DNA of 5,032 nt, taken from contig CAMHUJ010000173.1 of the NCBI GenBank assembly GCA_946188175.1, positions 1-5,032 on the forward strand. The letters run 5' to 3'. A program made the position numbers and the translations under genes. This stretch comes from an uncultured Ruminococcus sp. (GTDB lineage: Bacteria > Bacillota > Clostridia > Oscillospirales > Ruminococcaceae). The notes beneath the pieces are model-generated. The model was given only the letters and a program-made list of their open reading frames with translations, was not told where the DNA came from and did not search any database. Of the stretch, positions 1 to 5,032 are shown one piece after another (position 1 is the stretch's first letter; each line of letters begins with the position of its first letter).

Positions 1-1
1 A

Positions 2-124
2 ATCACCCTGACCCCCGGCAAGCAGCTTTCCGGCGATTTTGACGGGACCCTGACCGTGGAGGGCACGGACAGCGACGGGAACCCCACCGCCTTTTCCCTG
101 CCTATTCACCTTACGGTGGAACAG
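2..124 (+). CDS. Fragment of an unidentified beta-rich, possibly surface or secreted protein
   Basis: In plus frame 2 the first 40 or so codons read ITLTPGKQLSGDFDGTLTVE and then GTDSDGNPTAFSLPIHLTVE. The alternating hydrophobic/polar pattern with Gly/Asp/Asn turns is typical of an Ig-like or other beta-sandwich domain in an exported protein. Third codon positions are mostly G or C, two of its three prolines are CCC, and GC is about 62% over bases 1-120, higher than the recO sequence that follows. There is no start codon (it runs in from the left) and no natural end. The frame stays open to a TAA at 380-382 only because it becomes the antisense of recO. The right boundary is therefore an estimate of where real coding stops. 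I do not recognise the family. The alternative is that this is merely an open antisense frame of a divergent recO 3' end, which I think less likely. Confidence 0.4.
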
Positions 125-745
125 CCGGTCAAAATCGGTGAAGACGACATGTCTTGCGGCAAGCAATACCGCCTGTGTCGCAGGTATATCATGATTGTCG
201 GCAATCTGGCTGCATTCGCGGCAGACGAAATCTGCAAAGCGCACGCGCAGAACCGGATGCTCCGGCAGATAAGTCATGCACGCCTGACAGCAGACCAGAT
301 CCGGCATCATGCCGAGCTCCGTCATCAGCCGCAGCTCGAAAACCGACTTCACCAAAGACAGCGGACGGGTATGCTCCGATAAATGATGCAGTGCAAGCAG
401 ATACAGCCGCAGAATCTGCGGCTGCGGCTGATTTGTAACGGTATTCCGGATGAGCTCCGAAAAATACGAAGCAAGCGCAAGCGCATCGAGGTCATTCCGG
501 ATGCCGAAAAACAGATTCAGCGAAACTGCGCTGTCGAGAAAAAGCCGGTCTCCGCTGCACCGCAGGCAGAAGTCCCCGTAGGAGAAAAGCTGCGTAACGG
601 CTGCATATTTGCTGCCCGGTTTCCGTGCGGATTTTGCGCGCACGGTGCGGATGCCGTCCTCGGTGAGCAGGTCGATGATCTTATCGGCATCCTGAAAGGC
701 GGTCTCCCGAATCACGAGTCCCTTGAGATTGAGATGCGTCTGCAT
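2..745 (-). CDS. recO: DNA repair protein RecO, 3' end missing or replaced
   Basis: RecO is a recombination mediator that works with RecR/RecF to load RecA on SSB-coated single-stranded DNA. I translated this frame by hand from ATG 743-745. It has the OB-fold N-terminus (MQTHLNLKGLVIRETAFQDA, then DKIIDLLTEDG), a helical middle, and the family zinc site in the pattern GMMPDLVCCQAC...CREC (Cys153, 156, 175, 178). RHVVFTDFDRLF (about residues 198-209) is the usual helix after the zinc site. The upstream sequence GTGAGGACAACACCT gives an AGGA Shine-Dalgarno about 8 bases before ATG. The frame has no stop down to base 2 (248 codons), but after residue 209 (below about base 118) the expected SF-L...L...E-YL tail is missing. 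It is replaced by Gly/Arg-rich sequence that looks like antisense translation of another gene. So roughly 119-745 is genuine recO and the rest is probably not. The gene is last in the cluster and overlaps the end of the yqzL-like frame. Confidence 0.88.
   Translation of the reverse strand, partial: MQTHLNLKGLVIRETAFQDADKIIDLLTEDGIRTVRAKSARKPGSKYAAVTQLFSYGDFCLRCSGDRLFLDSAVSLNLFFGIRNDLDALALASYFSELIRNTVTNQPQPQILRLYLLALHHLSEHTRPLSLVKSVFELRLMTELGMMPDLVCCQACMTYLPEHPVLRVRFADFVCRECSQIADNHDIPATQAVLLAARHVVFTDFDRLFHRKVNRQGKGGGVPVAVRALHGQGPVKIAGKLLAGGQGD
105..135. other. Apparent junction between two unrelated sequences
   Basis: Left of this interval the best protein reading is on the plus strand (beta-rich fragment). 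Right of it the best reading is minus-strand recO, which keeps family character up to the TDFDRLF segment ending near base 119. Composition also changes here. No insertion-sequence end, target duplication or terminator is visible at the join. The exact base cannot be fixed by eye. An assembly chimera and a real inversion or insertion are both possible. Confidence 0.45.
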
Positions 746-884
746 AGGTGTTGTCCTCACGGGCGCAGCATGCACGGTATTCGAGATAATCCGCGACGCT
801 GCCGCTCTGACAGAAGGCATCCCAGCGCTGCTGCTGCCGGTTCTCTGCCGTTCTGCCGGTCCAATAAGCATTTTGAATCCGCAT
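681..884 (-). CDS. yqzL: Small YqzL-like protein between era and recO
   Basis: This 67-aa frame starts at ATG 882-884, seven bases after a perfect Shine-Dalgarno (AAAAGGAGG, 892-900), one of the strongest in the window. The in-frame ATG at 921-923 has no such site. The core RWDAFCQSGSVADYLEYR (about residues 20-37) fits the YqzL pattern W-x2-F-x2-(T/S)GS-(I/V)-x2-YL-x-(Y/F)-(K/R). YqzL is a protein of about 50 aa encoded between era and recO in Bacillus, so motif and position agree. Its function is unknown. It differs in having an N-terminal extension of about 18 residues (MRIQNAYWTGRTAENRQQQ) and a polar tail. The last 65 bases overlap the start of recO in another frame, so the tail from about residue 46 is probably not under independent constraint. 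The start codon lies in one arm of an inverted repeat. Product assignment rests on a short motif plus synteny. Confidence 0.68.
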   Translation of the reverse strand: MRIQNAYWTGRTAENRQQQRWDAFCQSGSVADYLEYRACCAREDNTYADASQSQGTRDSGDRLSGCR

Positions 885-921
885 ATGCGAACCTCCTTTT
901 GAAGTCAGCATATGCGGAATC
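875..921. repeat. 14-base inverted repeat enclosing the yqzL-like ribosome site
   Basis: The arms are GAATCCGCATATGC (875-888) and GCATATGCGGAATC (908-921). They pair at 13 of 14 positions (A877/A919 mismatch) around a 19-base loop, and each arm contains the palindrome GCATATGC. In minus-strand RNA the loop holds the Shine-Dalgarno and one arm holds the AUG of the small gene. On the plus strand the hairpin is followed at once by ATTTTTTAT, so it also resembles a Rho-independent terminator for plus-strand transcription heading into era antisense. It could be a translational control hairpin, an antisense terminator, or a copy of a dispersed palindromic repeat. Confidence 0.65.
892..900 (-). promoter_or_regulatory. 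Strong ribosome binding site of the yqzL-like gene
   Basis: The minus-strand sequence AAAAGGAGG is a full-length anti-16S match with a 7-base spacer to ATG at 884. It decides the start codon of the small gene. It lies in the 19-base loop of the inverted repeat at 875-921. Confidence 0.8.
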
Positions 922-944
922 ATTTTTTATAAACATGGAAATAA

Positions 945-1856
945 TTACTGATTGAAATTCAGACCGAACTGCTCGATCATCATATCGCGGTTGCGCCAGT
1001 CCTCCTTGACCTTGACCCATGTCTGGAGATTGACCTGAATCCGGAAGAACTTTTCCAGCTCGCGCCTTGCGTTGGCACCGACCTTTTTCAGCATCGCGCC
1101 GTTCTTGCCGATGATCATGCGCTTATGCGATTCTTTTTCGCAGTAAATCAGCACCGAGATATTGAGGATATCCTTATCCTCACGCTCGGAGAAGGATTCC
1201 GTCACGACCGCGATGCCGTGCGGTACCTCATCCTGCAAAAGATAGAGAAGCTGCTCACGGACCAGCTCCGCCGCCAGCACACGCTCCGGCTGATCGGTGA
1301 TCATATCCTCGGGGAAATAATGCGGTCCCTCGACGGCACGGCTGAGCAGCTCATCCAGCACATCCTGTACGCCGTCATTGCGCGTGACGGATACCGGAAT
1401 GATCGCCGCCGGATGCCACCGCTGATCTGCCTCCGCAAGCAGCGGCGCAAGCGCGGATTTCTCCTTCAGCAGGTCGATCTTATTATACACAAAGATCACC
1501 GGTGTCCCCTGCTTTGTCAGATTATCCAGCATGATCTGCTCCTGCTCGCCGAGCGGCTTTGTGCAGTCCTGCATGAAAATCACGCAGTCGATCTCGGAGA
1601 CGGCTTCCTTCGCCGCTTTGAGCATCTGGTCGCCGAGCTTTGTGCGCGCATGATGCAGACCGGGCGTATCGGTAAAGACAAGCTGCGTTTCACCGATATT
1701 GCGGATGCCCGTGATGCGTGTGCGCGTCGTCTGCGGCTTCGGGCTCACCGATGCGATCTTTTCGCCGATCATCGCATTGAGCAGTGAGGATTTGCCGGCA
1801 TTCGTATGCCCTGCAATCGCCGCAAACAGTATCTTTGTTTTGCCGTTTTCCTGCAT
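945..1856 (-). CDS. era: GTPase Era, 30S ribosomal subunit assembly factor
   Basis: Era is an essential or near-essential GTPase that binds the 3' end of 16S rRNA and the maturing 30S subunit. The 303-aa product has the usual length (about 300). The G domain shows G1 GHTNAGKSS (16-24), a G2 region PKPQTTRTRITG (39-50), G3 DTPG (63-66), G4 NKID (125-128) and a G5-like SVT (156-158). The C-terminal KH domain (about 205-290) carries the RNA-binding loop IIGKNG (248-253) and the family-typical LKKVGANARRELE. ATG 1854-1856 is preceded by AGGA (1864-1867) with a 7-base spacer, inside the end of ybeY, whose stop is only 3 bases away, so coupled translation is likely. G1 is unusual: most Era proteins read GRPNVGKST, so four positions differ, though the GxxxxGKS core needed for phosphate binding is intact. 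The usual SA of G5 is SV. Identity is secure. Confidence 0.97.
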   Translation of the reverse strand: MQENGKTKILFAAIAGHTNAGKSSLLNAMIGEKIASVSPKPQTTRTRITGIRNIGETQLVFTDTPGLHHARTKLGDQMLKAAKEAVSEIDCVIFMQDCTKPLGEQEQIMLDNLTKQGTPVIFVYNKIDLLKEKSALAPLLAEADQRWHPAAIIPVSVTRNDGVQDVLDELLSRAVEGPHYFPEDMITDQPERVLAAELVREQLLYLLQDEVPHGIAVVTESFSEREDKDILNISVLIYCEKESHKRMIIGKNGAMLKKVGANARRELEKFFRIQVNLQTWVKVKEDWRNRDMMIEQFGLNFNQ

Positions 1857-1859
1857 GGA

Positions 1860-2369
1860 TTATTCCTGATCCTCCGGTACAATATAGCTGGTATCTCTGG
1901 AGAAGCCGAGCTTTTCGAGGACAGACTCCTCCTTCTCGCGCATCTGTCTCTGCTCCAGAGAGGATTTCTCATGATCGTAGCCCAGCAGATGCAGCATCGA
2001 ATGCACCGTCAGGAACGCAACCTCGCGCTCAAGAACATGTCCGTACATTTTTGCCTGCTTGACCGCCATTTCCATGGAGATGACAATATCGCCGAGCAGG
2101 ACAAAGCCGTTCTCGGTGTTGATCTCCAGATGATCGCCCTCGCAGAGCGGGAAGGAGAGTACATCGGTCTCCATATCCTTATTGCGGTACTGCGCATTGA
2201 GCTTGCGGATCTCCTCGTTGTTGACGAAGGAGACACTGACCTCGGTATCGTGACCGAAGCCTTCCGTTGTCAGCACTGCCTGACAGCAGCGGCGGATCAG
2301 CAGGCGGATTCCGACCGGAATCTTGACCTCATGCTGCGTATCCTTGATATAAACTTTCAGTTTAGCCAT
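1860..2369 (-). CDS. ybeY: Endoribonuclease YbeY, 16S rRNA 3'-end maturation and ribosome quality control
   Basis: YbeY is a zinc-dependent endoribonuclease that takes part in 16S rRNA 3' processing and 70S quality control. The 169-aa frame from MAKLKVYIKD has the signature H-x3-H-x5-H as HSMLHLLGYDH (His123, 127, 133). It also has the conserved upstream blocks TDVLSFP (68-74) and LGDIVIS (92-98). Length is normal for the family. I chose ATG 2367-2369: it gives the standard beta-strand N-terminus and follows AAAGGAA (2381-2387), though the spacer of about 12 bases is long. An in-frame ATG at 2388-2390 (MKGKETK...) is a possible alternative, but it lacks a clear ribosome site. The first codons overlap the end of phoH by 8 bases (ATGGCTAA), and era follows 3 bases after the stop. 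Its work on 16S rRNA fits its neighbour Era. Confidence 0.96.
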   Translation of the reverse strand: MAKLKVYIKDTQHEVKIPVGIRLLIRRCCQAVLTTEGFGHDTEVSVSFVNNEEIRKLNAQYRNKDMETDVLSFPLCEGDHLEINTENGFVLLGDIVISMEMAVKQAKMYGHVLEREVAFLTVHSMLHLLGYDHEKSSLEQRQMREKEESVLEKLGFSRDTSYIVPEDQE

Positions 2370-3387
2370 TTTTGTTTCTTTTCCTTTCATGATGATTTTG
2401 TATGTTTTTGTGCTCGTAATTCGCATAGGCTGTGATGATATCCTGCACGAGTCTGTGACGGACAACATCCTTCTCCGAGAACGTGTGAATTACGATGTCA
2501 TCGACGGTTCGGAGCACGCGCATCGCTTCGATCAGACCGGAGCGGCGCGGATCGGGCAGGTCGATCTGGGTGATATCGCCGGTAATGACCATTTTACTGC
2601 CCTCGCCGAGACGGGTCAGGAACATTTTGATCTGCTCGGATGTGGTATTCTGCGCCTCATCGAGAATGATGAAGGCATGGTCGAGCGTTCTGCCGCGCAT
2701 GTAGGCAAGCGGCGCGATCTCGATGATATTCTTCTCGAGGTCGCGCTCGACGGTTTCACTGCCGAGCATTTCAAAGAGCGCATCGTAGAGCGGTCTGAGA
2801 TACGGATCGACCTTATCCTGCAAATCGCCCGGAAGAAAACCGAGCTTCTCGCCTGCTTCAACCGCGGGGCGCGTCAGAATGATGCGGCTGATCTCATGGC
2901 TTTTCAGTGCCTTGACCGCCATTGCGACAGCGAGATAGGTTTTGCCGGTGCCGGCAGGTCCGATGCCGAGTACAATGGTATTGGCAGCGATTGCATCGAG
3001 ATACTTCTTCTGACCGACGGTGCGCGGCCGGATCGGTTTGCCCGAGAGCGTGACGCTGACGGCATCTGCGGTCAGTGTCTTGACCTCCTCGGCGGCATTG
3101 TCGGCGACCATTGAGACAACGTAGCGCACGCCCTGCTCATTGATGCCGGTGCCCTTGCGGGTGTTTTCGAGCAGCACATCCATTGCCTCGGCGGCTTTCC
3201 GGATATTCTCCTCCGGTCCGGTGATCTTGACGCCGGTGCCGCGGTTGACAATCACAACCTGAAACTTCTTCTGGATCAGATTCAGGTTCGAGTCATAGCT
3301 GCCGAAAACAGCGGCTATTTCATCGGGATTTGCTGCATTCCAAATCAGTTCTGCCATGTGCTTTTTTTCAATCTGCTCCTTTGTCAT
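2362..3387 (-). CDS. phoH: PhoH family ATPase (YbeZ/PhoH type)
   Basis: This 341-aa protein is a PhoH-like P-loop ATPase of the kind encoded next to ybeY in most bacteria. It is thought to act in RNA metabolism or ribosome maturation with YbeY; the precise reaction is not settled. An N-terminal KH-like segment (about 1-75) precedes the ATPase domain. That domain has Walker A GPAGTGKT (143-150), the PhoH block LTRPAVEAGEKLGFLPGDL (171-189), Walker B FIILDEAQN (239-247) and the sensor-like ITGDITQIDLP (268-278). The tail is short and basic (HHERKRNKNG). ATG 3385-3387 has a G-rich but imperfect Shine-Dalgarno (GGGGGAAA, spacer about 10 from GGGGG). The next ATG, at codon 11, has none. The stop TAA (2362-2364) lies within the first codons of ybeY. 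A promoter-like extended -10 about 60 bases upstream suggests that the downstream housekeeping operon begins here. Confidence 0.96.
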   Translation of the reverse strand: MTKEQIEKKHMAELIWNAANPDEIAAVFGSYDSNLNLIQKKFQVVIVNRGTGVKITGPEENIRKAAEAMDVLLENTRKGTGINEQGVRYVVSMVADNAAEEVKTLTADAVSVTLSGKPIRPRTVGQKKYLDAIAANTIVLGIGPAGTGKTYLAVAMAVKALKSHEISRIILTRPAVEAGEKLGFLPGDLQDKVDPYLRPLYDALFEMLGSETVERDLEKNIIEIAPLAYMRGRTLDHAFIILDEAQNTTSEQIKMFLTRLGEGSKMVITGDITQIDLPDPRRSGLIEAMRVLRTVDDIVIHTFSEKDVVRHRLVQDIITAYANYEHKNIQNHHERKRNKNG

Positions 3388-3446
3388 AAACTGCTTTCCC
3401 CCGACCTTCTTCAGGCAGCAGAAAGCGCATGATAAATTCTATGTCT

Positions 3447-3475
3447 ATTATATCACAAACGAATGAAAAATGGAA
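3447..3475 (-). promoter_or_regulatory. Probable sigma-A promoter for phoH-ybeY-era-yqzL-recO
   Basis: On the minus strand the gap after yqfD contains TGATATAAT (3447-3455), a perfect extended -10 element (TG-N-TATAAT). At 17-base spacing the -35 position is TTCCAT (3470-3475), a poor match to TTGACA; extended -10 promoters often tolerate this. The start would fall near 3440, leaving a leader of about 50 bases before phoH. The position separates the sporulation genes yqfC-yqfD from the constitutive genes, which makes biological sense. Confidence 0.6.
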
Positions 3476-3480
3476 TAGTT

Positions 3481-4641
3481 TTAGGATAATTTCACAAAAA
3501 TTTCACAGCTTTTCCCGATAACGCCCTCGAAAACATAGTTGATTTTCAGCGAAATGCCCAAATCAGACTGCGAAAAACTGATTTTTTTGCTGATGAGCCT
3601 GTCATCAGCGTGAAAATTCTGCACATACCGCGCCGCCGATTCGGTCAGCATGGCACGCAGCTCCGCCTCCGAAAAAACCGTGATCGCCGTCTCCTGACGG
3701 ATGTAGCGGCAGCGGATGAGCGACAGGGGAAGCTGTCTGCCGAAGCAGTAAAACGGCTCGCGGTCCTCCTCGTAAATCAGATTCTCTGCCGGTGCCGGAC
3801 GGACAAATCCGAGCGTCAGCGGAATCCGCCTTCCGAATACCGAGAGGACAGTCTCCGTCTGTGAACTGCCGCGGACGGGCAGCTCGGAGACATACGGGAG
3901 CGTCTGCTCAAAGGTATCGAAATACGTGCCCGTGACCGTGCCCTCGGCGTGATAATAGCGGCAGATGCCGAAGGCGTCGGTCCTTGCGCCGCTGATGAGC
4001 AGTTCTCCGGCGCGGACCGTATCGCCGACCTGCTTTACCGCAAAGCCGCTGCGGATATCCATGCCCGTGATCTGTGCGGTCTCGGCGGCGACGATATTCG
4101 CGGGGATTCTGCGTTCATCCATAGCGGGCGGCAGACGCTCCTCCGTCAGATCGACGATCAGCCTGCCGCCGCGGTGCCGCATCGTGATCCATTCGATATC
4201 ATGAACGGAAAGACGCATCTGCTGCTCGATATAACGATACGGCAGATCGCGGAACGGGACGCCGTAGGAAACACCGAGATCAGACAGCGCACGGATGATC
4301 TCTGCATCCGGAATACGCGTATTTCCGGTGATCTCAATACTGCGCACGGCGGCATTGCACCACCAGAGAAACATGCTGCCGAGGAGCATCCCGCAGAGGA
4401 ATCCCCAGCGCCCGCGGAAGGGTGTCAGGTGAAAGCGCAGCCCGCGGCGTGCGGTGATCGCGGTTTCAATCTGATAGTGTGATGCGAGGGCGGCAAGCAT
4501 TTTCCGGTCGCCTGCGGAGATCACGGCGGAGAATCTCTCGCCGCTGATCTGCTGACTGCGGCAGCGGACGCCGTTTCTGCGGAGCGCATCGCGGAAGGCT
4601 GCAAGCTGTGCGCCCTTCGCGGTAAAAGATACAGAAGCCAT
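3481..4641 (-). CDS. yqfD: Sporulation protein YqfD
   Basis: YqfD is a membrane protein of endospore formers, made in the mother cell under sigma-E in Bacillus; its biochemical role is not well defined. The 386-aa product has a short cytoplasmic N-terminal domain (1-75) and one strong transmembrane segment (about 79-98, rich in L/G/F/W with CGMLLGSMFLWW). A POTRA-like stretch follows (VRSIEITGNTRIPDAEII, about 99-116), then the conserved region with IPANIVAAETAQITG (179-193) and VGDTVRAGELLISG (205-218), then a long exported C-terminal part. Length fits the family (about 390-400). I chose ATG 4639-4641, which has GAGG about 7 bases upstream overlapping the yqfC stop, rather than the in-frame GTG at 4651-4653, which overlaps yqfC and lacks a site. 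The gap to yqfC is 8 bases, so the two are almost certainly co-transcribed. Confidence 0.92.
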   Translation of the reverse strand: MASVSFTAKGAQLAAFRDALRRNGVRCRSQQISGERFSAVISAGDRKMLAALASHYQIETAITARRGLRFHLTPFRGRWGFLCGMLLGSMFLWWCNAAVRSIEITGNTRIPDAEIIRALSDLGVSYGVPFRDLPYRYIEQQMRLSVHDIEWITMRHRGGRLIVDLTEERLPPAMDERRIPANIVAAETAQITGMDIRSGFAVKQVGDTVRAGELLISGARTDAFGICRYYHAEGTVTGTYFDTFEQTLPYVSELPVRGSSQTETVLSVFGRRIPLTLGFVRPAPAENLIYEEDREPFYCFGRQLPLSLIRCRYIRQETAITVFSEAELRAMLTESAARYVQNFHADDRLISKKISFSQSDLGISLKINYVFEGVIGKSCEIFVKLS

Positions 4642-4649
4642 GCTGCACC

Positions 4650-4880
4650 TCACAGTCCGCCGTCAAATTCAATGGCGCGGATCTCGCCGGAGATGTGCAG
4701 CCCTCCGCTGCTGTAATCAGACGCGGAAAGACCGTGTCCCCAGACGGCAACACGGCTTCCGCCCAGTTCCAGAAGCATCAGCATATCGCTGCATTCCAGC
4801 AGGCGGCGGCAGCGGTCAATATACACATCGGAATTGCCGCAGAGCTCCATGCGGTCTAAAAACATCGCAGGCGTTTTCAT
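4650..4880 (-). CDS. yqfC: Sporulation protein YqfC
   Basis: YqfC is a small sporulation protein found immediately upstream of YqfD in endospore formers; its molecular role is unknown. The 76-aa frame MKTPAMFLDRMELCGNSDVY... shows the family layout. It has VYIDRCRRLLECSDMLMLLE (20-39) in place of the usual V-x-I-E...L-x-Y-x-D-x-I-x-L, then a Gly-rich turn and VAVWGHGLSASDY (45-57). It ends in LHISGEIRAIEF (61-72), matching the typical G-x-L-x-I-x-G-x-I-x-x-I-x-F ending. Start ATG 4878-4880 follows AAGGG (4891-4895) with a 10-base spacer. A longer frame from ATG at 4964 would run through the putative promoter and has no conserved N-terminus. It is slightly shorter than the Bacillus protein (about 90 aa). 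Recognition depends partly on linkage to yqfD. Confidence 0.85.
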   Translation of the reverse strand: MKTPAMFLDRMELCGNSDVYIDRCRRLLECSDMLMLLELGGSRVAVWGHGLSASDYSSGGLHISGEIRAIEFDGGL

Positions 4881-4915
4881 GGTATCGCATCCCTTCGCAG
4901 ACTGTGTTGTGATAA

Positions 4916-4944
4916 AGTGTATGCGGGGAAAAGCGGCTGCATGA
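4916..4944 (-). promoter_or_regulatory. Probable sigma-E (sporulation) promoter of yqfC-yqfD
   Basis: The minus-strand -10 is CATACACT (4916-4923), an exact fit to the sigma-E form CATACA-T. After a 14-base spacer, the -35 is TCATGCA (4938-4944), which fits 5 of 7 positions of KMATAWW. Transcription would start near 4908, leaving the AAGGG site and ATG of yqfC in a leader of about 28 bases. In Bacillus yqfC-yqfD is a known sigma-E target, so site and genes agree. Confidence 0.6.
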
Positions 4945-4977
4945 ATCGCGCAGCATCCAATCAAACTGCATGACGAA

Positions 4978-4999
4978 ACCGCCTGATGATTCAGACGGT
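4978..4999 (-). terminator. Hairpin upstream of yqfC, possible weak terminator
   Basis: In minus-strand RNA ACCGUCUGA and UCAGGCGGU form a 9-pair stem with one G-U wobble and a 4-base AUCA loop. It is followed by UUUCGUC, which is only a poor U-tract. On the plus strand the same wobble becomes a C-A mismatch, so the structure favours minus-strand transcripts. It could end an upstream minus-strand gene lying beyond the window and insulate the sporulation promoter. No gene is supported between it and the right edge. Confidence 0.4.
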
Positions 5000-5032
5000 C
5001 TGGATGTCATTGTATTTCCAACGCTGTGGACA

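Noticed and set aside
383..955. 190-codon plus-strand open frame
   Set aside because: It spans antisense recO, the yqzL-like gene and the intergenic hairpin, which no single real gene would do. The recO zinc site and OB fold on the other strand are convincing.
1125..1787. 220-codon plus-strand open frame
   Set aside because: It is wholly antisense to the Era GTPase domain, has no ribosome site or recognisable motif, and its protein is the Arg/His/Leu-rich type expected from antisense GC-biased reading.
2370..2468. 33-codon N-terminal extension of YbeY from ATG 2468
   Set aside because: It lies entirely within phoH in another frame and gives a non-family N-terminus. The start at 2369 gives a standard YbeY.
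2389..3114. 241-codon plus-strand open frame
   Set aside because: It is antisense to the PhoH ATPase domain, whose motifs are unmistakable. I see no independent coding support.
3949..4482. 177-codon plus-strand open frame
   Set aside because: It is antisense to yqfD, with no ribosome site and no family features.
4816..5010. 64-codon minus-strand frame upstream of and overlapping yqfC
   Set aside because: It crosses the putative terminator hairpin and the sigma-E promoter and enters yqfC in another frame. Composition and motifs are uninformative.
5022..5032. CTGTGGACA at the right edge as a DnaA box
   Set aside because: It differs from the TTATCCACA consensus, is a single copy, and has no origin context such as dnaA, dnaN or an AT-rich stretch.
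1..5032. CRISPR array, tRNA, insertion sequence, toxin-antitoxin or defence module
   Set aside because: I looked on both strands and found no repeat-spacer pattern, cloverleaf, transposase motif or accessory gene pair. Apart from the left edge, the window is a conserved chromosomal cluster.

Overview
The window is a six-gene minus-strand cluster typical of spore-forming Bacillota. In transcription order (right to left) it reads yqfC, yqfD, phoH, ybeY, era, a small yqzL-like gene, and a partial recO. The content and order match the well-known Bacillus/Clostridium locus. Genes that often sit inside it elsewhere (pgpH/yqfF, dgkA, cdd) are absent. This compact layout, moderately high GC, mostly CCG proline codons and purine-rich Shine-Dalgarno sites suggest a Clostridia member, perhaps Oscillospiraceae/Ruminococcus-like. 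The taxon is inferred from gene order and protein style, not from a search.

Region by region. At 4965-5032 there is no convincing gene, only a hairpin that could be a weak terminator of whatever lies upstream. At 4880-4944 a sigma-E-like promoter precedes yqfC. The pair yqfC (76 aa) and yqfD (386 aa, one transmembrane segment) is the mother-cell sporulation part. A 93-base gap after yqfD carries an extended -10 promoter (TGATATAAT) that probably drives the housekeeping part: phoH (ATPase), ybeY (16S rRNA maturation endonuclease), era (30S assembly GTPase), yqzL-like and recO (recombination mediator). phoH and ybeY overlap by 8 bases, ybeY and era are 3 bases apart, and the yqzL-like frame runs about 65 bases into recO, so translational coupling is likely along much of the cluster.

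Two places are not routine. First, the left 115-125 bases do not look like recO. They read better as a plus-strand, beta-rich secreted or surface-type protein fragment of higher GC, and the RecO match stops abruptly at about residue 209. This is either an assembly chimera or a real rearrangement that truncates recO. Second, a 14-base inverted repeat (one mismatch) straddles the start of the yqzL-like gene. It places the Shine-Dalgarno in the loop and the start codon in the stem, and a T-run follows it on the plus strand.

I see no CRISPR array, tRNA, rRNA, transposase or defence gene, and nothing that supports a wholly new biological system.
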